A DNA stretch of 64,000 nt from Aquimarina rhabdastrellae (GCA_947387485.1 CANDNT010000012.1:1-64000); one strand, 5' to 3'. Counted from the stretch's first letter, positions 25,997 through 35,490 are shown. Program-made: numbers and translations. Notes: generated by a model from the sequence alone, not told the origin.

Positions 25997-26976
25997 AAAA
26001 CATATTGATTCTAGGTGGGACAAATTTCATTGGACGTAACCTTATCCAGAAGCTTAAAAATTTAGGTGAATACAAAATAACTTTGTTTAATAGAGGGAAA
26101 ACCAATGCTACGATTAATGATTCTTTTAATTTTATTAAAGGAGATCGACAAACAGCAGATATTGAAAAATTAGCAAATCAACATTGGGATTATATAATAG
26201 ATTTGTCTTGTTATTATCCAGATTCGATTAGAAATATATTAAAGACAATAAACACTGATGTTGTTAAGTATATATTGATTTCAACTTGTTCGGTCTATGA
26301 TTTGTCTATAGATCAATTTGATGGATATACAGAAGAAAGTCCGGTGCATAAATGTACTAAGGAAGAAAGAATTGATAATAGTATAGCTACTTACGGAAAA
26401 CGAAAAGTAGCATGTGAAGAAGAGTTAAGAGAATCTGGAATATCTCATTTGATTTTAAGACCAGCATTGGTTTATGGAGCCTATGATCATACAGACAGAT
26501 TTTATTATTGGCTTTATCAAGTATATCAAGAAAGAGAAATATTAGTACCTAATCAAAAAAATAGTTTAGTATCATTAACTTATGTAGATGATTTAGTAGC
26601 TATGATATGTAACGCTATTGATCATAATATAAAAGGAACTTATAATGTGGTTACAGAACCTAGTAGTTCAATTGCATCTATAATTGAATATGCAAGTGAT
26701 ATCTTAAAAAAGAAAAATAGGATAACCGAGGTATCCAATCATTTTTTACATGAGAAAAAAATTAAAGAATGGATAGATATTCCATTATGGCTAGATTCTG
26801 ATAAAATGATTTTTAAAGCAAATAAACTAAAAAATACAGGTATATATATGCCTTCTGATTTTATAAATACTATAGCACATACTATTAAATATTATGATGC
26901 TAAAAATTGGTATATACCTACTTATGGTATTAGTGAATCATTAAAACAAAAACTTCTAAAAGAAAGTATTTCATGA
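25993..26976 (+). CDS. NAD(P)-dependent epimerase/dehydratase (extended SDR)
   Basis: 327 residues. The Rossmann motif GGTNFIGRNLIQKL (8-21) starts the protein. ISTCSVYD and YGKRKVACEEEL give the Ser-Tyr-Lys catalytic set of short-chain dehydrogenases, and LRPALVYGAYDHTDRFYYW is the usual region before the substrate pocket. Members act on nucleotide sugars or related hydroxy compounds; the substrate here is unknown. The start overlaps the upstream stop and its own stop overlaps the methyltransferase, so the three genes form one translational unit. Confidence 0.82.
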   Translation: MKNILILGGTNFIGRNLIQKLKNLGEYKITLFNRGKTNATINDSFNFIKGDRQTADIEKLANQHWDYIIDLSCYYPDSIRNILKTINTDVVKYILISTCSVYDLSIDQFDGYTEESPVHKCTKEERIDNSIATYGKRKVACEEELRESGISHLILRPALVYGAYDHTDRFYYWLYQVYQEREILVPNQKNSLVSLTYVDDLVAMICNAIDHNIKGTYNVVTEPSSSIASIIEYASDILKKKNRITEVSNHFLHEKKIKEWIDIPLWLDSDKMIFKANKLKNTGIYMPSDFINTIAHTIKYYDAKNWYIPTYGISESLKQKLLKESIS

Positions 26977-27698
26977 CAGTAAAAAAACATTATGACGAGC
27001 ATTTGTCAAATTTCTATTCATGGATGATAGGAGATTTTGAGAAGAAACAAAAAGAGTTTCAAAGCTTTCTCAAAAAAAATAAAATACATCCATACCATAC
27101 CAAAACTGCGATAGATTTAGGTGCAGGTCATGGTATTCAAAGTATATCTTTATCCAAAATAGGATTTAATGTTATAGCAATTGATTTTAATAAAAAACTT
27201 CTTGAAGAGCTAGAATTAAATTCAAGAAACGCTGCAATCAAAATAGTCAATGATGATATACGTAATGTTTCTACTTACAACAAAGAACATCCAGAACTTA
27301 TTCTTTGCTGTGGAGATACGTTAACACACTTAGAGAGCAAAGAAGAAATACAAATGTTTATAAAGAATTGTATTACATCTCTGATACATAAGGGTAAAAT
27401 GATACTGTCATTTAGAGATTATACGACTGAACTTATAGATCAAAAAAATTGTATTCCTGTAAAAAGTGATGAAAATCGAATTTTAACATGTATTCTTGAT
27501 TATGAGCCAGAAAAAGTTAAAGTGACAGATTTACTGCATGAAAAAATAAACGACGAATGGAAACAAAAAGTAAGTTCTTATTATAAAGTTAGAGTCTCAC
27601 CTTTTGAAATTGAAAAAATAATGAAGGATAACGGAATGAATATCATTTTTCATGAATCAATTCATCAAATGCATACCATAATAGCAGAAAAAGAATAA
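26973..27698 (+). CDS. Class I SAM-dependent methyltransferase
   Basis: 241 residues. The SAM-binding motif is AIDLGAGHGIQSISLSKIG (about 46-64), with an acidic residue at the end of strand 2 (NVIAIDFNKKLL) and the motif II/III region LILCCGDTLTHL. The substrate is unknown. It is the third gene of the unit with the hydrolase-DUF885 fusion and the SDR, overlapping the SDR by 4 bp, so it may modify the same small molecule or sugar. Confidence 0.82.
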   Translation: MTVKKHYDEHLSNFYSWMIGDFEKKQKEFQSFLKKNKIHPYHTKTAIDLGAGHGIQSISLSKIGFNVIAIDFNKKLLEELELNSRNAAIKIVNDDIRNVSTYNKEHPELILCCGDTLTHLESKEEIQMFIKNCITSLIHKGKMILSFRDYTTELIDQKNCIPVKSDENRILTCILDYEPEKVKVTDLLHEKINDEWKQKVSSYYKVRVSPFEIEKIMKDNGMNIIFHESIHQMHTIIAEKE

Positions 27699-27727
27699 GT
27701 AAATATTTATGGTTTATCTAGTAGAGA

Positions 27728-27761
27728 ATATAAATTAATGTTTGTATCTAATAATTTATAT
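27728..27761 (+). terminator. Possible hairpin after the three-gene unit
   Basis: ATATAAATTA (27728-27737) and TAATTTATAT (27752-27761) form a perfect 10-bp A/T stem with a 14-nt loop, then TTTTC. It is weak because it contains no G-C pair. Confidence 0.3.
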
Positions 27762-27825
27762 TTTCTATATAAATCATCTTGTTTATTCTAGATAATAAAC
27801 TAAAACAGTCAATATTTTGTAACAG

Positions 27826-27833
27826 TACTTTTG
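27826..27833 (+). promoter_or_regulatory. Candidate -7 promoter box
   Basis: TACTTTTG fits TAnnTTTG exactly and lies about 40 bases before the ATG of the TPR-HTH regulator. No convincing -33 element is seen at the proper distance. Confidence 0.45.
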
Positions 27834-27874
27834 TATTAAAATTGAATCTATAATTTTGTTAAAAAAATTAAGAG

Positions 27875-29542
27875 ATGCACAATTTTATTCGTTTAGTGCT
27901 ATTTCTTTTTTGTTGTAATTTAATAACAGCACAATCCAAAGATGATAAATCTTTGTTAGGTAGACTTAGTAGTTTTAGTAATGATGTTACACAAGAAGAA
28001 ATTAGTTCAAAGCTTAAGAATTTACATACGATACCCAAAGACGAATTGGCTGATTTTTATATAGCTTTGGCTAACTACCAACAAGTAATCTTTAGAGATT
28101 ATAAAAAAGCCAACGAAAATTATCATTTAGCATTAGCGCAATCTATAATAACAGAATACAACAAAGCAGACGCCTTAAACGGTATAGCAACTGTTTATAG
28201 TTATTATTTCCATAATGATTTGGCTATAAAAAATTATAAAAAAGCATTAGCAATAATCAAGAAAAATTATTCAGACTCTATAATAGATATAAATAGTATT
28301 TACAGTAATATTGGTCATGTATTTTCGAAAGAAAATCATGTAGATAGCGCTACATATTATTATAGAAAGGCAATTGATTTTGGAAAACTAAAAAATAAAC
28401 CCGCATTAGGAGCATATTTTAATTTAGGTAATATTATAAAAAATCAAGATTCTGCATATTCTTATACTAAGCAAGCTTTGGCATCAACTATAGCGCTTAA
28501 CAAAGAGTATTTATTGACTTTTTGTTATTTAAATCTAGGTAGTATAGAGGTTAATCGACATAATTTAAAAGAAGCTGATAGTCTGTTAATGCTTTCAAAA
28601 AATAACGCTATTAAGTTTAAACAAATTCCGTATATCAATGAAATAGAGATTCAAAGAGCCAGGAGTTTAATAGCTAATAATAAAATAACTGAAGGTATAG
28701 CTTTATTGAATTCTGTTAAGGATTATTTTGTAAAAGAGAATAATTACAAGCAACTTGAAATTATATATCTTAATTTAGAAAAAGCTTTTTTAAAGAATGG
28801 AAATTTCGAGGAAGCACACAAGGCCTTAAAAAAGTATTATCAAAATTTAGATAATAAAGAAAAAAGTAAGAAGCTTAAATATACAGAAGGTTTTGAGTTC
28901 TATAAGGAATGGAAACAACAATTAGATATCAAAAATAGAGAAAGGGCTAAAGACAAATTATTCTATGTAATAATCATTATAAGTTTGATTATATTAATAA
29001 GTTTTGTTGTAGTATTCTTTTTTAAATATCGAAAAGAGCAGAAAGCACAAAATGATATTATAACACATAAAAATGTAACACTTCATTCTAAAGTTGATAC
29101 ATTAAAAGATAAGCAACTTTTAAATCATCAGCAACTATTATTTAAAAACATATTGGTAGACGAAAAACAAAATTTTTTGAAACAATTATTAGAAGATCTT
29201 AAAGAAATTTCAAAAGATAGTAATGCTAATACAAGAAAGAAAATCCTTAGTCTACATCAAAAAATACAAATGAATATTAAAGATGATGTAAGTAAAGAAT
29301 TTGAATATTATTTTGAAAAAGTTCATCCTACTTTTTATAAAACCATTAATGAGAAAGGTTTTACTTTAAGTAAAAATGAAATGCGATTAGCAGCCTTAAT
29401 TAAGCTCAATTTTAATACTAAAGAGATATCAGATATAACAAAACAAACTACCAATACCATATATGTAGCCAAAAGTAGATTAAAAAATAAACTAGATTTA
29501 AGTAAAGAAGATTCACTTTATGATTTTTTTCAACGTATTTAA
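27875..29542 (+). CDS. TPR-transmembrane-HTH regulator
   Basis: 555 residues. A signal-like N-terminus (LVLFLFCCNLITAQ) is followed by TPR-type helical repeats (about 30-330: ADALNGIATVYSYYFHNDLAIKNYKKAL, SATYYYRKAIDFGK), one transmembrane helix (FYVIIIISLIILISFVVVFFF, about 367-387), a coiled coil, and a C-terminal LuxR-like helix-turn-helix (GFTLSKNEMRLAALIKLNFNTKEISDITKQTTNTIYVAKSRLKNKLDL). This Bacteroidota layout is thought to sense something in the periplasm with its TPRs and bind DNA inside. Its target is unknown; the downstream Kelch lipoprotein is one candidate. A paralogue is at 48648-50372. Confidence 0.82.
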   Translation: MHNFIRLVLFLFCCNLITAQSKDDKSLLGRLSSFSNDVTQEEISSKLKNLHTIPKDELADFYIALANYQQVIFRDYKKANENYHLALAQSIITEYNKADALNGIATVYSYYFHNDLAIKNYKKALAIIKKNYSDSIIDINSIYSNIGHVFSKENHVDSATYYYRKAIDFGKLKNKPALGAYFNLGNIIKNQDSAYSYTKQALASTIALNKEYLLTFCYLNLGSIEVNRHNLKEADSLLMLSKNNAIKFKQIPYINEIEIQRARSLIANNKITEGIALLNSVKDYFVKENNYKQLEIIYLNLEKAFLKNGNFEEAHKALKKYYQNLDNKEKSKKLKYTEGFEFYKEWKQQLDIKNRERAKDKLFYVIIIISLIILISFVVVFFFKYRKEQKAQNDIITHKNVTLHSKVDTLKDKQLLNHQQLLFKNILVDEKQNFLKQLLEDLKEISKDSNANTRKKILSLHQKIQMNIKDDVSKEFEYYFEKVHPTFYKTINEKGFTLSKNEMRLAALIKLNFNTKEISDITKQTTNTIYVAKSRLKNKLDLSKEDSLYDFFQRI

Positions 29543-29668
29543 AAACAGTATGATATGTGGTTGTGTAATGATAATGTAAGTACGTTTTAATACATATACA
29601 GTTTTTGTAAGGTAGTGTTATTTATACAAGCATCGTTCAAGTTATAGTTTTACATTAAAAAAGAAAAT

Positions 29669-30841
29669 ATGCTAAAAAGATGTTTAATAATAACAAGTGT
29701 TTGTGGCTTGTTATTTAGTGCTTGTAGTAGTGATGATATTATAGTAAATGGAGCTACCGATGGTATTATTAATACAGATAATACAAACAATGAGGATTTT
29801 GAAGAGCTAAATCTTTCCGTAGGTTTAAATCAAAGTAATTTACCAACGCGTAAAGGTTTTGAAATGATTGAATTTGATGGTAAATATTGGTTTTTTGGAG
29901 GAGAAGAGCCATCTATTACTAGAAACAGTACTTATTACAATGATATATGGAACAGTACAGATGGAATAAACTGGAATAAAGTAGTAGATAATGCTGCATG
30001 GCAAGAACGCTCTAATTTTAATTTACTAGAATTTGATAATAAACTCTGGATTGTAGGGGGGGAGAACGAAAATAATGGTGCTGATGTTCTTAATGATGTA
30101 TGGAATAGTACAGACGGAGTTACATGGAATCAAGTAACTCAGCACGGTCCTTGGGAGACTAGATATGCTATGTCTGTAAATGTGCATGACAATAAGCTTT
30201 ATTTAATTGGTGGGCATACTTTAACCACTTGGCATTTATATCAAGATATTTGGGAATCATCAAATGGTGTAGATTGGGTGAAAGTTGGTAGCATAACAGA
30301 TGAATTACTTGGTACTGAGCAAACAAGACAAGGAATAAATGAACACCATATTATTAAATTTAAAGATGAATACTTTCTATTTGCAGGACAGCTAGCTACG
30401 ATATTCACTCCTTTAACTCGTGTTTTAAAAAGCCGTGATATGATTAATTGGGAAGTAGTTACAGAAAATACACCTTGGGCTGCATGGAAAGAGTTTGGAT
30501 ATAATCATTTTAGTAATTTACGCCCATTTGTTTATAAAGGAAACCTGATTATGGTTGTTGAAAGAGGAATCGAAATTTCGGGTAATTCTCCTAATCCTTT
30601 AGACAATATCATACCAGGAGCTCAGTTTGTTTTTAATTCTACAGATGGTGGCGTAACATGGGAAGAAGCTTTTGAATTAGAAAAAATACCATCAGCTACT
30701 GGCACGGGTAATCCTTTAGCTGTAGATAGTTATATGACTAACCCAAGATCACTATTAATTAATGGTGAAGTATTCCTTTATGGCTCATTAACTAGTGGTT
30801 TCTTACCTACAATGAGATATTTTAAGCTAACAAATAATTAA
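29669..30841 (+). CDS. Kelch-type beta-propeller lipoprotein
   Basis: 390 residues. The lipobox LLFSAC is followed by SSDD, the Bacteroidota signal for surface exposure. The mature protein has Kelch-like repeats with GG pairs and Trp: FDGKYWFFGGEEP ... YYNDIWNSTDGINWNKV, FDNKLWIVGGENE ... LNDVWNSTDGVTWNQV, HDNKLYLIGGHT ... YQDIWESSNGVDWVKV, and two weaker copies, predicting a beta-propeller. The ligand is unknown. The near-repeat IW-S-DG--W recurs in each blade. Confidence 0.8.
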   Translation: MLKRCLIITSVCGLLFSACSSDDIIVNGATDGIINTDNTNNEDFEELNLSVGLNQSNLPTRKGFEMIEFDGKYWFFGGEEPSITRNSTYYNDIWNSTDGINWNKVVDNAAWQERSNFNLLEFDNKLWIVGGENENNGADVLNDVWNSTDGVTWNQVTQHGPWETRYAMSVNVHDNKLYLIGGHTLTTWHLYQDIWESSNGVDWVKVGSITDELLGTEQTRQGINEHHIIKFKDEYFLFAGQLATIFTPLTRVLKSRDMINWEVVTENTPWAAWKEFGYNHFSNLRPFVYKGNLIMVVERGIEISGNSPNPLDNIIPGAQFVFNSTDGGVTWEEAFELEKIPSATGTGNPLAVDSYMTNPRSLLINGEVFLYGSLTSGFLPTMRYFKLTNN

Positions 30842-30884
30842 TAACTATACCCCCATAGAACTAAACTTTCGATTTAGTAAACAG

Positions 30885-30954
30885 CCTGTTTTATAATTAT
30901 CCCCTTATAATTTAACAGGTGTTGTGTATGACTTTCCCTAGTTTTTAACTAGGG
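30885..30954. terminator. Hairpins between convergent genes
   Basis: CCCTAGTT (30936-30943) and AACTAGGG (30947-30954) form a perfect 8-bp stem with a 3-nt loop. CCTGTT (30885-30890) pairs with AACAGG (30914-30919) around inner TTATAA repeats. They lie between the convergent genes ending at 30841 and 31070. Confidence 0.55.
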
Positions 30955-31069
30955 GTAGTTGACACAATTTTAGGTAGAATTATGTATTTAATATATAAGT
31001 TTAATACTTATCTGATTTATTATAAAATGTATGATTCAATATGATTGCTATTTAATAGTATAACAGTAT

Positions 31070-31933
31070 TTATTTGTCAAGCATTTTCATAAATTCATCT
31101 ACATATCTTTCTTCATGATCATAAATTCCCATTATATGTTTACTATTGATATCCCAAAACGTAGTATTTTTTTTATTTGAAGCTTTAAATATTTTTTTTC
31201 CTAATTCATAAGGTACTTGCTTATCTGTTTTACTATGTAGAATTACAGTAGGAATAGTCAAATCTTTGATTTCATCTTCTGCAGGAAAATCATTATTCAT
31301 AAGTATAGGGACTATCCATTTAAAATTTTCTAGATTAAGTACTTGAGCATAAACTTTTCCAATATCAGGGAAAGAACTAAAAGTTCCTTCTAATAGTAAT
31401 CCTTTAATTTTTTCTTGCCGTTCTTTAGCAGTCATAGTAGCAAAAGCTCCACCTAGCGATTGCCCCCAAATAATAATTGGTTTATCAGTAATATTTTTAA
31501 GTTGACTCACTTTATCAAAAATAAATAAAGCATCATTCTTTAACGTCAAAGAACTGTCTGCTTGACCATTAGATTTTCCAAAGTTTCTTCGTTCAAAGCA
31601 AAAAACTTGAAATCCTTTTTTTAAAAGCGGTTTATAGGAGTTTTGAATAGAAGACATTAAATGCATTCCTTTTCCTGAATAATGAAAAATTGTACCTATT
31701 GTGGGAATAGAGTCAGGCTTAAAAAGAACAGCATGTAATTTTACATCTTTATCTACTTCAAAGTAAAATTCGTCATGGTTTAAATCAGAAGTAAACTCTG
31801 CATAATCTGTTCCATTCATTTGATAAATCATCTTATCAGAAAACCTTGAAAAACGAAGATATAAGATGGATAGGATTAAGAATGATAAAACTGTAATGAA
31901 AAACCATTTTAAAATTTTTAAAAATTTACTCAT
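31070..31933 (-). CDS. Membrane-anchored alpha/beta hydrolase
   Basis: 287 residues. An uncleaved N-terminal membrane helix (FFITVLSFLILSILYL) precedes an alpha/beta-hydrolase domain of the BEM46/FrsA-like type. The nucleophile is S159 in IIWGQSLGGAF, the acid is Asp in LHSKTDKQVP and the histidine is in NSKHIMGI. The FHYSGKGMHL and CFERRNFGKSNG loops fit the family. The substrate is unknown. Terminator hairpins lie after its stop. Confidence 0.8.
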   Translation of the reverse strand: MSKFLKILKWFFITVLSFLILSILYLRFSRFSDKMIYQMNGTDYAEFTSDLNHDEFYFEVDKDVKLHAVLFKPDSIPTIGTIFHYSGKGMHLMSSIQNSYKPLLKKGFQVFCFERRNFGKSNGQADSSLTLKNDALFIFDKVSQLKNITDKPIIIWGQSLGGAFATMTAKERQEKIKGLLLEGTFSSFPDIGKVYAQVLNLENFKWIVPILMNNDFPAEDEIKDLTIPTVILHSKTDKQVPYELGKKIFKASNKKNTTFWDINSKHIMGIYDHEERYVDEFMKMLDK

Positions 31934-32094
31934 AAGTTACTTTTAGGTAAAATACCCGTTTAGTTAGTTTATAAATTTTGACGTGACAAAGACTAAAAAA
32001 ACCTTTTAATACGTGGATTCTAAATGTTAATATGTTTTAAAAGTACAATATTTATGGATAAACAGTATGTTGTTTTTTAGTTTATTATAATATT

Positions 32095-32616
32095 TTATCC
32101 ATAGGTAATGATAATTCCTTTACTATTTAAATTAGCATCATAAAATGCTTTATATAATTCAAAAAACTCTGAAACGACATGCTCTTTATGTCTAATACGT
32201 TCGTTCCAATAACCTTCAATATTGCTTATTCTTTCTACTATATTGGGTGTGTCAATTGAATTTTCAATGTTGCCTATGGAAATATTCTTTAATTCATTCC
32301 AAATCAGTTTTACTTCTTTCGAATAAAAAAAACGTATACGAGGATTCATAGCACTATCTTCAATCAATCTTTGATCATTTTTAAATTCACTTAATATGTT
32401 ATTTTCAGAAGTATCTAAAATCTTCAAAAGATTGTACATTGGACTCCAACATTTTGTTGATGCTTCATATATAAAGACAACGTCTTCAAATTTATATTTT
32501 TTATCAAATGAACTTGAATCACGTTCATCTGCAAAACGTTCAAAATCAAATTCTTGTTTACGATAACTATTGATTATTTCATCTTTAATCACATAATTTA
32601 TTGCTTCAACTCCCAT
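32095..32616 (-). CDS. DUF1877-like (YfbM family) protein
   Basis: 173 residues from the ATG at 32616 (MGVEAINYVIKDEI). The frame is open to an upstream ATG at 32667 that falls inside the duplicated DUF6090 remnant, so I prefer the inner start; YfbM-family proteins also begin with Met-Gly. The C-terminal half reads like the family: FYSKEVKLIWNELKNIS ... FFELYKAFYDANLNSKGIIITYG, ending in a hydrophobic strand. No catalytic site is seen and the function is unknown. Such genes often occur in strings of small variable genes, here next to a SUKH protein. Confidence 0.55.
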   Translation of the reverse strand: MGVEAINYVIKDEIINSYRKQEFDFERFADERDSSSFDKKYKFEDVVFIYEASTKCWSPMYNLLKILDTSENNILSEFKNDQRLIEDSAMNPRIRFFYSKEVKLIWNELKNISIGNIENSIDTPNIVERISNIEGYWNERIRHKEHVVSEFFELYKAFYDANLNSKGIIITYG

Positions 32617-32632
32617 TTGTATAGATTTAATC

Positions 32633-32981
32633 GTTTTTTTGTAAGCAATAATTTTTTGGATACTCATTTTCTATAAGTTCCAATATCTTTTTAACATTGG
32701 TTATTGCTGTTTGATAGTAGCTTATTTTATAGATTCTAAACCACAATATTTCAGACATTAAAAACTTAAATTCTTCATCTTTTTTCGATTTATCTTCATC
32801 CAAAGGAATATATCCTATTATTTGTTTTATACCGTTTCCAAAATCTCTAGAATAGGTGATTTTTAAAGAGTCTCCCAAATACAAATCATATTTAATATTT
32901 GGATTTCGGTTTATTTTAAAGTTCTTTTTAAAATAAGGCGTTAAGTAATTATTTATGTCTGGATGTAGGTTATTTCCTTTT
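32633..32981 (-). pseudogene. Truncated copy of the 3' end of the DUF6090-type gene
   Basis: These 349 bases align without gaps to 59664-60012, with about 18 mismatches by hand (about 95% identity). They encode the last ~110 residues of the 59658-60440 protein in an undamaged frame (starts near HPDINNYLTPYF, ends CLQKND) but without its N-terminus or membrane helix. The copy lies exactly between a SUKH gene and a DUF1877-like gene, and both borrow bases from it: the SUKH stop codon and an alternative DUF1877 start are inside the copied block. This marks a recombination junction. Confidence 0.8.
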
Positions 32982-33620
32982 TGTTTTATTATTCACAGCT
33001 TTTTTCAATATACCATCAAGCCATTTTTCATACCAATCTAAGAATAAACCTTCTTCAGCTATGTGTGGTTTATATTCCATTTCATTATACAAATAGATTA
33101 CTTTTCCTCTATCTTTTCCATTAATAATTAATCCTTGATATTGAGAGCAGCCTCGGTGACCAATAATCATAATGCCTGATAACATTTCACCATATTTTAG
33201 TTCAAATTCATCATCTGTAATATTATCATCTAATGATTCATAATTTTCGTACCATTCGTCATCAGTAATTTTAGAAGAAAAGTAAGGTTCTTCTTTTAAT
33301 TTTATTGAAGAATAATCATTAATGTAATTTATTCCAATTCCTAATTCAAATATACCATAACCAGGACCTGCTCCTGATTTAGAATTAATATAATTGGGAT
33401 GTTCAATTCCGCCATTACCGATTTTAGTGATAAAAGATCTATAACCAGATGGGAGTATGATGTTATATGTATTCTCAAATTTAAGTAACTGTTCTGTTGT
33501 TACTGGTTTATTGAGTTGATACTTATGAGAACGAGCTCCAAATTCATTAAAATCAGGATCTGATATTTTTACTTTATCCAGCTTTAATTTAATTCGTTTT
33601 ATTTGATTTAAATCACTCAA
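32970..33620 (-). CDS. SUKH (SMI1/KNR4) family protein, probable immunity protein
   Basis: 216 residues. SMI1/KNR4 motifs are clear: VTTEQLLKFENTYNIILPSGYRSFITKIGNGG (about 40-71), GPGYGIFELG, then IIGHRGCSQYQGLIINGKDRGKVIYLYN and FLDWYEKWLDGIL. Known bacterial SUKH proteins often neutralise polymorphic toxins, though some have other roles, and no toxin gene is seen in this window. The last residues (TKRK and stop) come from the joined DUF6090 remnant, so the natural C-terminus may have been replaced. Confidence 0.8.
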   Translation of the reverse strand: MSDLNQIKRIKLKLDKVKISDPDFNEFGARSHKYQLNKPVTTEQLLKFENTYNIILPSGYRSFITKIGNGGIEHPNYINSKSGAGPGYGIFELGIGINYINDYSSIKLKEEPYFSSKITDDEWYENYESLDDNITDDEFELKYGEMLSGIMIIGHRGCSQYQGLIINGKDRGKVIYLYNEMEYKPHIAEEGLFLDWYEKWLDGILKKAVNNKTKRK

Positions 33621-33745
33621 GTAGTCATTTTTATATTGTGGTAATTTAGGTATAAAAATAATATTAACATATTAAAAATCTAATTGAAGAAAATCAATTT
33701 ATTTTAATTAAACAAAGGAGTATGATTATCCAACAAGACAACTCG

Positions 33746-34339
33746 TTATTTATATGCCATCAGTTTTTGAACTTCTCTTGTATTTTCTTCACCCGTTAAT
33801 TTTTCTAAAATAAAATAAGCGATATCCAATGAAGATGTTGGTCCTTTACAACTAATGATATTTTTATCGTATTCTATGTTTGCAGCTGTGTAAATTGCTT
33901 TTCCTTTTTGTAGTCTTCCTATATTATCATGATATCTACTCAATCCATAAGTAGTAGCTTTAACGCCTTCAAGTAAACCAGAATCAGAAATAGGTAAAAT
34001 TCCTACACACATAGTAACTATAAGTCTTTGGTTATCATGAATAATTTTAGCGATATCATGAATTTCTTTTGAATACGCCTCATCAAACCCTGCATCATGA
34101 AATCCTCCAGGAAGAATAAATGCATCATAATCATTAAAATCTGGACGTACTTTATTTAAATTATATGTAGGAGAAAATTCAACTCCAAATTTTCCACGGA
34201 CTTTATCATGAAAAGCGACTGTTTCAAGAGTTATTGAGGTTAGATTACTTCTTAATTTGGTCCACCCAAAAACATCTATCATTGTTACTGCTTCTAAATC
34301 TTCGACACCTTGGCTCAGAAACATTACGACTTTCTTCAT
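33746..34339 (-). CDS. DJ-1/PfpI family protein
   Basis: 197 residues. The fold starts KKVVMFLSQGVEDLEAVT with the family's conserved Glu (E13 or E16). The nucleophile elbow is C111 in LIVTMCVGILP, and ILPGGFHDAG is the typical glycine loop. Family members act as glyoxalases/deglycases, chaperones or amidases; the small ones without other domains cannot be assigned by sequence. The gene is alone, with a strong terminator 80 bases upstream belonging to the next gene. Confidence 0.85.
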   Translation of the reverse strand: MKKVVMFLSQGVEDLEAVTMIDVFGWTKLRSNLTSITLETVAFHDKVRGKFGVEFSPTYNLNKVRPDFNDYDAFILPGGFHDAGFDEAYSKEIHDIAKIIHDNQRLIVTMCVGILPISDSGLLEGVKATTYGLSRYHDNIGRLQKGKAIYTAANIEYDKNIISCKGPTSSLDIAYFILEKLTGEENTREVQKLMAYK

Positions 34340-34418
34340 TGTAAATAAATTTTATATATACTGATTTATAAAATATGTAGTAAACTATTATATGAAAAAA
34401 AATGTTTACTTATGAATT

Positions 34419-34460
34419 AAAAAAGCTGTTTTGTCAATTAATTAACAAAACAGCTTTTTT
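34419..34460. terminator. Strong bidirectional terminator
   Basis: AAAAAAGCTGTTTTGT (34419-34434) and ACAAAACAGCTTTTTT (34445-34460) form a perfect 16-bp stem with A/T tracts at both ends. It serves the lipoprotein gene at 34561-35436 (minus strand). Confidence 0.85.
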
Positions 34461-34560
34461 AATGAAGTGTTATCCTTTGTACTGTAGCTGATCTAAACTT
34501 AAGATCCCATAAAACATGAATTCATCAATATATTTTGTATCATATAAATGATGTATCTTT

Positions 34561-35436
34561 TTAAAAGAAACCATTGTCATGTGCAAAATCTGCTTCATCA
34601 GGAATGGATTGAATAATATCCCAATGTTCTACAGCTTTTCCATCTTCATTTAACCTAAACATATCTATATTGGCATTATTAAAAGAAATAATATGATTAA
34701 AGGTAACAACAAGATCTCCTTCTGCAATGACTTGTTTTATGTCAAGATCTAGAGGGCCATTATTTGTAAGGAAATTTATCAATGCAGCTGTTCCATTAGG
34801 TATATTAGGATTATGCTGTATATAGGGTTCTTGAAAAAGTGTAGAAACTAAATCTAGTTGACCATTACCCAAAACACTATTAATTATAGTAGTAGCAGTA
34901 TTAATATTTCGATTCAAATCTGAGCTAGAAATTTGGGCATCAGTATTTCCCTCTCCATCAATCATGGTATTATTATTAGCGATAGAAACAATAGGGTCAG
35001 GTTCTTGCTGAATAACATCCCAATGCTCCTTGATTTTTTGATTTTCTATTCTAAAAATATCACCAACAATTACAGAGTTTATAATATTTCCGTTTTGTAT
35101 AAAATGTAATTTTGAATGTGTAAAAACGCGATCTCCTTGTGCTAAGACACGAGGCATTTCTCTTTGAATACGGATACCATTATCGATCATGTTTTGTATT
35201 GCTGCTATTAAACCAGCTTTTCCGTCTGCAATAAAAGGATTGTGTTGGATATATCCATCGGCATAATAAGTGTCTACAAGAGTTAGATTTTGTCCGTCGA
35301 AGACTTTTTCTATTGCTTCTAAAACAATTTGTTTGTTAATCCTTTTTTCTGAAGCAGTAGCCGTATTATCGTCATTACTACATGAAATAATTCCTATAAG
35401 TAAGCTTACCAAAGTAATTAATTTTAATAATTTCAT
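34561..35436 (-). CDS. Lipoprotein with two SnoaL-like (NTF2) domains
   Basis: 291 residues from the ATG at 35436 (MKLLKLITLVSLL); earlier in-frame codons lack a signal sequence and are rejected. The lipobox is GIISC, then SNDDN, an acidic surface-export signal. Two copies of one domain follow: NKQIVLEAIEKVFDGQ ... YIQHNPFIADGKAGL ... KEHWDVIQ, and TATTIINSVLGNGQ ... YIQHNPNIPNGTAAL ... VEHWDIIQ. The motif YIQHNP and final HWD are typical of SnoaL-like predicted ester cyclases. Internal duplication is clear. The substrate is unknown. Confidence 0.8.
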   Translation of the reverse strand: MKLLKLITLVSLLIGIISCSNDDNTATASEKRINKQIVLEAIEKVFDGQNLTLVDTYYADGYIQHNPFIADGKAGLIAAIQNMIDNGIRIQREMPRVLAQGDRVFTHSKLHFIQNGNIINSVIVGDIFRIENQKIKEHWDVIQQEPDPIVSIANNNTMIDGEGNTDAQISSSDLNRNINTATTIINSVLGNGQLDLVSTLFQEPYIQHNPNIPNGTAALINFLTNNGPLDLDIKQVIAEGDLVVTFNHIISFNNANIDMFRLNEDGKAVEHWDIIQSIPDEADFAHDNGFF

Positions 35437-35490
35437 TGTTATGTTTTTTAAGTATAGAACAAAGTTGACATAGCTATAGTTAAAAAACAT

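Noticed and set aside
32970..33620. Complete toxin-immunity locus
   Set aside because: The SUKH protein suggests immunity, but no toxin, polymorphic-toxin repeat protein or secretion marker is adjacent, so only the immunity-like genes are reported.
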